Of a stretch of 7,080 nt of DNA, positions 1-5,377 are shown in pieces. A model generated the notes under the pieces. The model saw only the letters and a list, made by a program, of their open reading frames with translations, made no database searches and was not told where the DNA came from. Numbering within the stretch: position 1 is the stretch's first letter; each line of letters opens with the position of its first letter. The stretch comes from Actinomycetales bacterium (GTDB lineage Bacteria; Actinomycetota; Actinomycetes; Actinomycetales; Beutenbergiaceae): contig JAENWO010000122.1 in NCBI GenBank assembly GCA_016649925.1, positions 1 to 7,080 of the forward strand, read 5' to 3'. Position numbers and translations under genes: made by a program.

Positions 1-129
1 AGCTCCGCCGTCGGCCCGCGGACGGCTGCCACCGTCGGCCCGCGGACGGCTGCCACCGGCCACCCCCGGCACATCCCAACCACGCGGCGCACCCCGCAGC
101 CGCTGCGCCCGCCACCAAGTCTGTTCCAC
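1..129 (-). CDS. Possible 5' end of a leftward gene, partial (unrecognised)
   Basis: Read on the minus strand, a frame opening at a GTG (129-127) stays open to the left edge for 43 codons. It begins V-E-Q-T-W-W-R-A-Q-R-L-R-G and continues through two copies of the octapeptide GGSRPRAD, which come from the 24-bp DNA repeat at 8-58. The Trp/Arg-rich beginning looks more protein-like than the other frames. However, there is no clear Shine-Dalgarno sequence, and GC at third positions is only about three quarters, lower than in the confident genes. A second minus-strand frame starting at ATG (145-143) is also open to the edge but gives a low-complexity Gly/Ala peptide. I do not recognise a family. 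The stretch may equally be intergenic; sequence to the left of the window would decide. Confidence 0.25.
   Translation of the reverse strand, partial: MEQTWWRAQRLRGAPRGWDVPGVAGGSRPRADGGSRPRADGGA
8..58. repeat. 24-bp tandem repeat, about 2.1 copies
   Basis: The sequence from 8 matches itself exactly at an offset of 24 through position 58, giving two full copies plus three bases of a third. The unit contains the nearly self-complementary core GTCGGCCCGCGGAC, so each copy could also form a small hairpin. Because 24 is a multiple of three, the repeat would keep frame if this stretch is coding, and on the minus strand it would give a repeated octapeptide. The repeat is seen directly; its role is unknown. 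Confidence 0.8.
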
Positions 130-258
130 GGCCGCCGCCGCGCATCGAGTTGGCAGTATGTGCGCTCTCGGCTGCCGTTAGAGAACCCTTTGCGCCAGCT
201 CGATCAAGGGCGGCGCACGGATGGTGAGCCGTTCGCGGGCCGGCCGCCGCCGCGGGGG
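130..258. other. Intergenic stretch with no gene seen
   Basis: These 129 bases lie downstream of the leftward membrane-protein gene and upstream of the possible partial gene at the left edge. A GC-rich inverted segment around 238-250 (core GGCCGGCC) sits just past the stop codon of the membrane-protein gene. It could contribute to termination but has no T tract and is not convincing. I see no tRNA, small RNA or strong promoter. The plus-strand frame open here runs on into sequence antisense to the neighbouring gene and is best read as a GC-bias shadow. Confidence 0.5.
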
Positions 259-927
259 TCAGCGCGCGAGCAGCACGAGGGCGATGATGATCGCTGCGAG
301 GCCGCCGATCGGGATCGCGACGAACGTGCCGAGCGCGGCGGCGAGGGTGACCCGGAGGTCGTCGCGCAGGTACGGCGCGTTCACCGGTCCGCCGGCCGCC
401 GTCATGAGGGCTCGTTGCGCCTGGTCGACGCGACCGAGGGCGTGGCCGACGACGGAGAGGCGGCCCACGCCGAGGATTCGCGTCAGCCGTGCCCCCGCGC
501 CGCGCGGGCTGCCCGGCACACGGGACTCGGTGACGGCGTCGAACACGGCGCGCACGTCCTCCTCGCCGGGACGGCCGCGCATCTCCCGCTCCACGCGGTC
601 GGTCAGGTCCGCCGGGCCCACCATCTCGGACCCTGAGGCGGTGGGCGTGATCACCCGGTGCGAGGCGGTCTCCGCGATGGAGGCGATCCACCGCCTACGT
701 CTCGACGCCAAGGTCACGATCGGCACCGCGAGGGCAAAAGGTAGCGCGACGAGCAGGACCGTGCCGAGCGTGCCTGGGCCACCGGGAGAGGTGACGAGCA
801 CGATCACCAGCACCGTCAGGACAGCGACCACGACGGCGGCCACGGCGAGGACGAAGGCGCTCGGACCGCGGAGCACGCGTCCACCGACGCGGGCCAGGGT
901 CCCCAGAGCCTCCCCGAGCGAGTTCAT
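259..927 (-). CDS. Small membrane protein of unknown function, three predicted helices
   Basis: A 222-residue protein I cannot assign to a named family. Hydrophobicity suggests three transmembrane helices: about residues 24-46 and 53-75 as an N-terminal hairpin, and 193-219 near the C-terminus. Between them lies a soluble region of about 115 residues. It follows an Arg cluster (SRRRRW, 75-80) just after helix 2, so the positive-inside rule places it in the cytoplasm. The soluble part is Arg/Gly/Val-rich with no nucleotide-binding or metal-binding motif that I can see. The ATG at 927 is the natural start: no earlier in-frame start is supported, and a -35/-10 pair lies immediately upstream, suggesting a leaderless or nearly leaderless message. 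It is transcribed divergently from lepA across a 90-bp spacer. The frame is trusted because of its length, the clear alternation of helices and soluble sequence, and the strong GC preference at third positions. Function is unknown. Confidence 0.75.
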   Translation of the reverse strand: MNSLGEALGTLARVGGRVLRGPSAFVLAVAAVVVAVLTVLVIVLVTSPGGPGTLGTVLLVALPFALAVPIVTLASRRRRWIASIAETASHRVITPTASGSEMVGPADLTDRVEREMRGRPGEEDVRAVFDAVTESRVPGSPRGAGARLTRILGVGRLSVVGHALGRVDQAQRALMTAAGGPVNAPYLRDDLRVTLAAALGTFVAIPIGGLAAIIIALVLLAR

Positions 928-935
928 AACAGACG

Positions 936-963
936 ATCATGCCGTACCGGGCGGGACTGTGAA
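936..963 (-). promoter_or_regulatory. Predicted promoter of the leftward membrane-protein gene
   Basis: On the minus strand, TTCACA (963-958; five of six matches to TTGACA) is followed after 16 bases by CATGAT (941-936; four of six matches to TATAAT). Only eight bases separate the -10 box from the ATG at 927, so transcription should begin at or next to the start codon, and no Shine-Dalgarno sequence fits in the leader. This agrees with the leaderless genes common in actinobacteria. It is a prediction from spacing and consensus only. Confidence 0.45.
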
Positions 964-1006
964 GCATGGGACGATGGGGTCAGACCCACCCCTCCCTTCC
1001 ACCCGC

Positions 1007-1011
1007 AGAGG
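1007..1011 (+). promoter_or_regulatory. Ribosome binding site of lepA
   Basis: AGAGG sits six bases before a GTG codon at 1018, which fixes the lepA start there. No strong plus-strand -10/-35 pair for lepA could be identified in 928-1017. A weak candidate is TTCATA (923-928) with TACCGG (945-950) at 16-bp spacing, but it lacks the terminal T of the -10 consensus. Confidence 0.6.
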
Positions 1012-1017
1012 TTTCTC

Positions 1018-2883
1018 GTGCCACCCATCCCCAGCGCGGCCCTGAACGCCCGGATCCTGCCGGCGTCCACGCCGGCGGAGCTGCTGCGCAACTTCTGCAT
1101 CATCGCCCACATCGACCACGGCAAGTCCACGCTCGCGGACCGCATGCTGCAGCTCACCGGCGTCGTCGACGCCCGGGCGATGCGCGCGCAGTACCTGGAC
1201 CGGATGGACATCGAGCGGGAGCGCGGCATCACGATCAAGTCGCAGGCCGTGCGGATGCCGTGGCAGGTGGGCGAGACTGCGTACGCGCTGAACATGATCG
1301 ACACCCCCGGGCACGTCGACTTCTCGTACGAGGTGTCCCGCTCGCTCGCCGCCTGTGAGGGGGCCGTGCTGGTCGTTGACGCCGCCCAGGGCATCGAGGC
1401 CCAGACCCTCGCCAATCTGTACATGGCGATGGAGAACGACCTCACGATCATCCCGGTCCTGAACAAGATCGACCTCCCGGCCGCCCAGCCGGAGAAGTTC
1501 GCGGACGAGCTGGCCAACCTGATCGGAGGTGAACCCGACGACTGCCTGCGGGTCTCCGGCAAGACCGGCGAGGGCGTCCTGGAGCTGCTGGACAAGATCG
1601 TCGAGCTGGTTCCGCCCCCGGTCGGGGACCCGAACGCTCCCGCCCGGGCGATGATCTTCGACTCCGTCTACGACTCCTACCGCGGCGTGATCACGTACGT
1701 CCGGGTGATCGACGGGCAGCTCTCGCCGCGCGAGAAGATCGTCATGATGAGCACGCGAGCCACGCACGAGCTCCTCGAGATCGGCGTCAGCTCACCCGAG
1801 CCGACCCCGTCCGCCGGATTAGGTGTGGGGGAGGTCGGCTACCTCATCACCGGCGTGAAGGACGTGCGCCAGTCCCGGGTCGGGGACACCGTGACGAACT
1901 TCGGGAAGCCGGCGACCACGGCGCTCGGCGGCTACCGCGACCCCCAGCCGATGGTGTTCTCCGGCCTCTACCCGATCGACGGCTCGGACTACCCGGCGCT
2001 GCGGGACGCCCTGGACAAGCTCAAGCTGAACGATGCGGCGCTGGTGTACGAGCCGGAGACGTCGGTGGCTCTCGGCTTCGGCTTCCGCCTGGGCTTCCTC
2101 GGGCTGCTCCACCTGGAGATCTGCCGGGAGCGGCTGGAGCGGGAGTTCAACCTCGATCTCATCTCCACCGCTCCGAACGTCATCTATAAGGTGACTATGG
2201 AGGATCGCTCCACTGTCACCGTGACGAACCCGAGCGAGTTCCCCGAGGGCAAGATCGCCGAGGTCAGCGAGCCTGTGGTGAAGGCGACGATCCTGTCACC
2301 GAGCGACTTCGTCGGCACGATCATGGAGATGTGTCAGAACCGGCGAGGCACTCTCCTCGGGATGGACTACCTCTCCGCGGACCGCGTGGAGCTGCGGTAC
2401 ACGCTGCCGCTGGGGGAGATCATCTTCGACTTCTTCGACCAGCTGAAGTCACGCACCCGCGGGTACGCCTCCCTCGACTACGACATCTCGGGCGAGCAGG
2501 TGGCGAACCTCGTCAAGGTGGACATCCTGCTGCAGGGTGAGCAGGTCGACGCCTTCTCGGCGATCGTGCACCGCGACAAGGCGTACGCCTACGGCGTGAT
2601 GATGACCGGAAAGCTCCGCGAGCTGATCCCGCGGCAACAGTTCGAGGTGCCGATCCAGGCGGCGGTCGGGTCCCGCATCATCGCCCGGGAGACCATTCGC
2701 GCGATGCGCAAGGACGTGCTGGCCAAGTGCTACGGCGGTGACATCTCCCGCAAGCGCAAGCTCCTCGAGAAGCAGAAGGAGGGCAAGAAGCGGATGAAGC
2801 AGATCGGCCGCGTCGAGGTCCCCCAGGAGGCGTTCATCGCCGCGCTCTCCTCCGACGGCGACAGCAAGGACACGAAGAAGTGA
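1018..2883 (+). CDS. lepA: Elongation factor 4 (LepA), ribosome-associated translational GTPase
   Basis: LepA/EF4 is a conserved GTPase related to EF-G. It binds the ribosome, can back-translocate it, and has been linked to 30S subunit biogenesis and to translation under stress. All the GTPase motifs are visible: G1 AHIDHGKST (30-38), G2 ERGIT (68-72), G3 DTPGH (95-99), G4 NKID (149-152) and G5-like SGKTG (180-184). Domain II follows (about 208-300), then the EF-G-like III/V domains (about 310-500), and the LepA-specific C-terminal domain. The latter carries the signature CYGGDISRKRKLLEKQKEGK (571-590). At 621 residues it is about 20 longer than the E. coli protein, mostly in an N-terminal extension of about 20 residues before the G domain, as is usual in actinobacteria. 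The start is GTG with AGAGG upstream. The gene is intact and overlaps hemW by 4 bp. It contains one rare TTA leucine codon (1819-1821). Confidence 0.98.
   Translation: MPPIPSAALNARILPASTPAELLRNFCIIAHIDHGKSTLADRMLQLTGVVDARAMRAQYLDRMDIERERGITIKSQAVRMPWQVGETAYALNMIDTPGHVDFSYEVSRSLAACEGAVLVVDAAQGIEAQTLANLYMAMENDLTIIPVLNKIDLPAAQPEKFADELANLIGGEPDDCLRVSGKTGEGVLELLDKIVELVPPPVGDPNAPARAMIFDSVYDSYRGVITYVRVIDGQLSPREKIVMMSTRATHELLEIGVSSPEPTPSAGLGVGEVGYLITGVKDVRQSRVGDTVTNFGKPATTALGGYRDPQPMVFSGLYPIDGSDYPALRDALDKLKLNDAALVYEPETSVALGFGFRLGFLGLLHLEICRERLEREFNLDLISTAPNVIYKVTMEDRSTVTVTNPSEFPEGKIAEVSEPVVKATILSPSDFVGTIMEMCQNRRGTLLGMDYLSADRVELRYTLPLGEIIFDFFDQLKSRTRGYASLDYDISGEQVANLVKVDILLQGEQVDAFSAIVHRDKAYAYGVMMTGKLRELIPRQQFEVPIQAAVGSRIIARETIRAMRKDVLAKCYGGDISRKRKLLEKQKEGKKRMKQIGRVEVPQEAFIAALSSDGDSKDTKK
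2866..2870 (+). promoter_or_regulatory. Ribosome binding site of hemW inside the end of lepA
   Basis: AAGGA lies nine bases before the GTG at 2880, which overlaps the lepA stop codon as GTGA. This supports the 2880 start and translational coupling to lepA. Confidence 0.5.
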
Positions 2884-4085
2884 CCCCGCCGGCAACCCCG
2901 GCGACCCCGTGGTTGCTGCCGGAGGGGGTCGCGGTGGGGGCCTCCGAACGTGATCTCGGTGTGTACCTGCACGTGCCGTTCTGCTCGGTGCGGTGCGGCT
3001 ACTGCGACTTCAACACCTACACCGCCACCGAGCTGGGCGGAGGAGCGAGCCAGGCGAGCTACGCCACGACGGCGATCGGCGAGATCGCCCTCGCGGACGC
3101 GGCGCTGCGGGATGCCGGCCTCCCGGCGCGCGAGGTGTCGACCGTCTTCCTCGGGGGCGGCACCCCCACGCTGCTTCCGGCGCACGAACTCGCCCGAATG
3201 CTCGCGGCCGTCGCCGACACGTGGGGGCTCGCCGACGGCGCGGAGGTCACCACCGAGGCGAACCCGGACTCCGTGACGGCGCCCGACCTCGCGGCCCTCG
3301 CCGCAGCCGGCTTCACCCGGGTCTCCTTCGGGATGCAGTCCGCCGTGCCGGAGGTACTCGCCACGCTGGACCGCACGCACGACCCGGCACGGGTGCCCGA
3401 CGTCGTGCGCTGGGCTCGCGACGCCGGCCTGGCCGTCTCTCTGGACGTCATCTACGGCACGCCCGGGGAGTCCGAGGACCAGTGGCGCCGCAGCATCGAT
3501 GCGGTGCTCGCCCTCGAACCGGACCACATCTCCGCCTACGCGCTGGTGGTGGAGGCCGGGACGAAGATGGCCGCCCGCGTGCGCCGCGGCGAGCTGCCGA
3601 TGCCCGACGGCGACGACGAGGCCACCAAGTACGAGCTCGCTGCGACCGTCTTCGACGCCGCTGGTTACGGCTGGTACGAGATCTCCAACTTCGCTCGCCG
3701 CCCGCAGGACCGCTGCCGGCACAACATCGCATACTGGCGCTCGCACGACTGGTGGGGCATCGGCCCCGGAGCGCACAGCCACCTCGGCGGCTACCGCTGG
3801 TGGAACGTCAAACACCCGCGCCCGTACGCGGATCGGATCGCCGCCGGCACACTCCCGTTGGCCGACGGCGAGCACCTCACGCCCGCGCAGCGCGAGGACG
3901 AGCGGATCCTGCTCGGCATCCGCCTCGCGGAGGGGCTCGACGTCGGCGCGCACCTGGTCGGCCGGCTGCCCGGTCTCGTCAGCGACGGGCTCCTTCAGGC
4001 GGCTCCCGCACGCGATGGCGTGGCGCTGCTCACCCTGCGCGGCAGGCTCCTCGCTGACACCGTGGTGGTGCGGCTCACCGACTGA
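2880..4085 (+). CDS. hemW: HemW, radical-SAM haem chaperone (often mis-annotated as HemN)
   Basis: HemW binds haem and delivers it to respiratory-chain targets. It resembles oxygen-independent coproporphyrinogen III oxidase (HemN) but lacks that activity. The radical-SAM cluster motif is C35-x3-C39-x2-C42 in PFCSVRCGYCDF. The position two residues after C42 is Phe44, whereas HemN has a fourth Cys there, which favours HemW. SAM-binding features follow: GGGTP (92-96) and EANPD (126-130), then FGMQS (150-154) and DVIYGTPGE (189-197). The HemW haem-binding signature HNxxYW is present as HNIAYW (281-286), preceded by YEISNFA (266-272). At 401 residues the length is normal for the family. The start is the GTG overlapping the lepA stop, so the gene is almost certainly co-transcribed and coupled with lepA. 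A short, variable N-terminus of about 25 residues precedes the conserved domain, so a slightly later start cannot be excluded. No missing key residue was seen. Confidence 0.95.
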   Translation: MTPPATPATPWLLPEGVAVGASERDLGVYLHVPFCSVRCGYCDFNTYTATELGGGASQASYATTAIGEIALADAALRDAGLPAREVSTVFLGGGTPTLLPAHELARMLAAVADTWGLADGAEVTTEANPDSVTAPDLAALAAAGFTRVSFGMQSAVPEVLATLDRTHDPARVPDVVRWARDAGLAVSLDVIYGTPGESEDQWRRSIDAVLALEPDHISAYALVVEAGTKMAARVRRGELPMPDGDDEATKYELAATVFDAAGYGWYEISNFARRPQDRCRHNIAYWRSHDWWGIGPGAHSHLGGYRWWNVKHPRPYADRIAAGTLPLADGEHLTPAQREDERILLGIRLAEGLDVGAHLVGRLPGLVSDGLLQAAPARDGVALLTLRGRLLADTVVVRLTD

Positions 4086-4190
4086 GCCACCGCTCCTCCA
4101 GCAGCTGGGTTGGGCAGTGATGGGCAGAGGTGCCCGCGACACAACCTGTGATACTGAGTTCCCGCGCACCCCTGAGAAGGCGTGATTCGC

Positions 4191-4196
4191 TACGGT
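4191..4196 (+). promoter_or_regulatory. Predicted -10 element of the first proline-rich membrane protein gene
   Basis: TACGGT fits the actinobacterial TANNNT -10 consensus and lies 41 bases before the ATG, leaving a leader of about 35 nt. It sits in the context TCGCTACGGT, which is shared (as TCGCTACCGT) with the promoter of the downstream paralogue. No convincing -35 box is present at 17-bp spacing. Confidence 0.4.
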
Positions 4197-4227
4197 GGGT
4201 GCTGCATCCGTTCTAGACATCGCACGC

Positions 4228-4233
4228 AGGGAG
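4228..4233 (+). promoter_or_regulatory. Ribosome binding site of the first proline-rich membrane protein gene
   Basis: AGGGAG lies four bases before the ATG at 4238 and supports that start. Its paralogue lacks such a site, so the two copies appear to be initiated differently. Confidence 0.6.
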
Positions 4234-4237
4234 CGCC

Positions 4238-5257
4238 ATGAGCCAGAATCCCCCCGACCCGAACAACCCGTTCGACCCGCAGAACCCGCAGAACCCGCAG
4301 GGTCAGCCGGACCAGCAGGGCGGAGTACCCGAGGAGCCTCAGGGTCCCGGTGTCCCGTCCGGTCCGGCCGTTCCGCCGCCCCCGTCCGGTCCGGCCGTTC
4401 CGCCGCCCGGATACACCCAGGCTCCGCAGCCGCCGAGCGCGTACCCCTCACCGCAGCAGGGCGGCTTCGGTGCGCCACCGCCCGCCGGACCCGACCAGTA
4501 CGGCCAATATGGACCGCCCGGAGCCGGTTACGGCGGTCCGCCCGTTGCGCCGCCGTACCTGGGTGACCCCTACGGCCAGCAGCCGCAGTTCCGGCAGTTC
4601 TCGGTCGGCGACGCGATCTCCTACGCCTGGAAGACCTACTTCGGCAACGTCGGCGCGTGGTTGCCGATGATGCTGATCCTCGTGGTCCTCTTGGTCGTCG
4701 TCGCTGCCCTCAACCCCGACGGCGGAATGGGCGACAACAACTTCTCGGCGATGGGGCAGTTCACGGTCCTCGGCCTGATCTCCAGCGTGCTGGTCGTGCT
4801 CGTCAGCGGCTTCGTCGGTGCTGCGCTGATCCAGGGAGCGCTCTACGAGACGGCCGGTCGCAAGCCCGGCATCGGCGAGTTCTTCCGCGTGAACAATTTC
4901 TCCAACGTGGCGATCTACGCCGTGCTGTGGGGAGTCCTCAGCGGTGCGCTCAGCGAGCTGCCCGGGGTGGGCTGGCTGTTCTCGCTGATCTCCTTCGTCC
5001 TGGGCATCCTGCTCATCTTCACCTACCACTTCATCATCGACCGCAACCTCCCGTGGCTCGACGGCGCCAAGGCGTCGATCCCGGTGGTGACGGGGAACCT
5101 CGGTAGCGTCATCCTGCTGGGCCTCGCGCTCATCGGCGTGAACATCGTCGGTGCCCTCGCCCTCGTCGTCGGTCTGCTGATCACGGTCCCGATGTCCTAC
5201 ATCGCGATGACCTACGCCTACCGCACGCTCACCCAGCAGCCGGTGGCGCCGAAGTAG
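4238..5257 (+). CDS. Proline-rich-tailed integral membrane protein (paralogue 1), function unknown
   Basis: A 339-residue protein in two parts. Residues 1-120 form a low-complexity tail rich in Pro, Gln, Gly and Tyr, beginning MSQNPPDPNNPFDP and containing an exact doubling of PSGPAVPPP (40-57). No signal peptide is present, so the tail is probably cytoplasmic. Residues 121-339 are a membrane domain opening with the amphipathic segment FSVGDAISYAWKTYFGNVG and then about five or six hydrophobic helices (near 141-158, 175-197, 223-240, 244-264, 286-305 and 305-325). Landmarks are GIGEFFRVNNF (211-221) on a loop and FIIDRNLPW (265-273). The same landmarks recur in the gene at 5378-6418, so the two are tandem paralogues. 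Proteins of this build are common in actinobacteria and usually annotated only as membrane proteins; I know of no established role. It has an ATG start with AGGGAG upstream, and two hairpins follow the stop. Such tails might bind SH3-like or WW-like partners or form condensates, but that is inference. Confidence 0.85.
   Translation: MSQNPPDPNNPFDPQNPQNPQGQPDQQGGVPEEPQGPGVPSGPAVPPPPSGPAVPPPGYTQAPQPPSAYPSPQQGGFGAPPPAGPDQYGQYGPPGAGYGGPPVAPPYLGDPYGQQPQFRQFSVGDAISYAWKTYFGNVGAWLPMMLILVVLLVVVAALNPDGGMGDNNFSAMGQFTVLGLISSVLVVLVSGFVGAALIQGALYETAGRKPGIGEFFRVNNFSNVAIYAVLWGVLSGALSELPGVGWLFSLISFVLGILLIFTYHFIIDRNLPWLDGAKASIPVVTGNLGSVILLGLALIGVNIVGALALVVGLLITVPMSYIAMTYAYRTLTQQPVAPK
4354..4407 (+). repeat. 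Exact 27-bp tandem duplication in the proline-rich tail
   Basis: Positions 4354-4380 and 4381-4407 are identical. In frame they encode PSGPAVPPP twice. Identity at the third codon positions points to a recent duplication rather than selection on the peptide alone. Confidence 0.9.
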
Positions 5258-5258
5258 T

Positions 5259-5276
5259 CCTCGCTGCACAGCGAGG
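5259..5276 (+). terminator. Hairpin directly after the paralogue 1 stop codon
   Basis: CCTCGCTG (5259-5266) is perfectly complementary to CAGCGAGG (5269-5276), realistically a seven-pair stem with loop GCAC. It begins one base after the stop codon. There is no T tract, as is common for actinobacterial terminators. Confidence 0.6.
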
Positions 5277-5302
5277 GTCCGCGCACCGACCGGTGCGCGG
5301 GC
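5277..5302 (+). terminator. Second, stronger GC hairpin after paralogue 1
   Basis: CCGCGCACC (5279-5287) pairs perfectly with GGTGCGCGG (5292-5300) around the loop GACC. The stem extends by a T-G and a G-C pair to 5277/5302. It abuts the first hairpin and is followed by GCCTTCGCGG rather than a T run. The tandem pair most likely ends transcription of paralogue 1 and isolates paralogue 2. Confidence 0.65.
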
Positions 5303-5365
5303 CTTCGCGGCGTTACTGCTCCGTGACCGGCGAACATTCGATCGCCGCTGACGGCACTTCGTCGC

Positions 5366-5371
5366 TACCGT
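5366..5371 (+). promoter_or_regulatory. Predicted -10 element giving a leaderless paralogue 2 transcript
   Basis: TACCGT fits TANNNT, and its last base is exactly seven positions before the A of the ATG at 5378, the standard distance to the transcription start. The message is therefore predicted to begin at the start codon itself. The six bases between (TGCGGG) hold no usable Shine-Dalgarno site for a leadered message. No clear -35 box was found. Confidence 0.5.
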
Positions 5372-5377
5372 TGCGGG

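Larger units (their letters stand above)
4086..4237. other. Intergenic region between hemW and the first proline-rich membrane protein
   Basis: These 152 bases hold a weak hairpin just after hemW (GGGCA at 4122-4126, loop GAGG, TGCCC at 4131-4135) and the likely promoter and leader of the next gene. The hairpin stem is only five pairs and has no T tract, so efficient termination after hemW is doubtful and some read-through into the next gene is possible. No small gene or RNA is recognisable. Confidence 0.4.

Noticed and set aside
160..636. A plus-strand frame open from the left edge to 636
   Set aside because: It has no ribosome site and is mostly antisense to the leftward membrane-protein gene. 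Its composition is Arg/Glu/Asp-rich, like other shadow frames.
937..1767. A 276-codon minus-strand frame antisense to the lepA GTPase domain
   Set aside because: lepA is unambiguous here. The antisense translation is rich in Arg, Asp and Val with no domain, and it begins inside a real coding region.
2880..4085. Annotation as HemN (coproporphyrinogen III dehydrogenase)
   Set aside because: Phe replaces the fourth Cys after the CxxxCxxC motif, and the HNxxYW haem-binding signature is present; both point to HemW.
4122..4135. A GGGCA-GAGG-TGCCC hairpin after hemW as a terminator
   Set aside because: Only five pairs and no T tract, so it was mentioned in the intergenic entry rather than called as a terminator.
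2730..4478. A 582-codon open frame on the minus strand across the end of lepA, all of hemW and the start of the next gene
   Set aside because: It is antisense to hemW, which has all its catalytic motifs. The translation is Arg/Gly/Ala low-complexity sequence, typical of the shadow frames produced by strong GC bias at third positions.
4448..5269. A 273-codon minus-strand frame antisense to paralogue 1
   Set aside because: The plus strand gives a coherent multi-helix protein with a paralogue next door. The antisense frame is a charged His/Asp/Arg-rich shadow.
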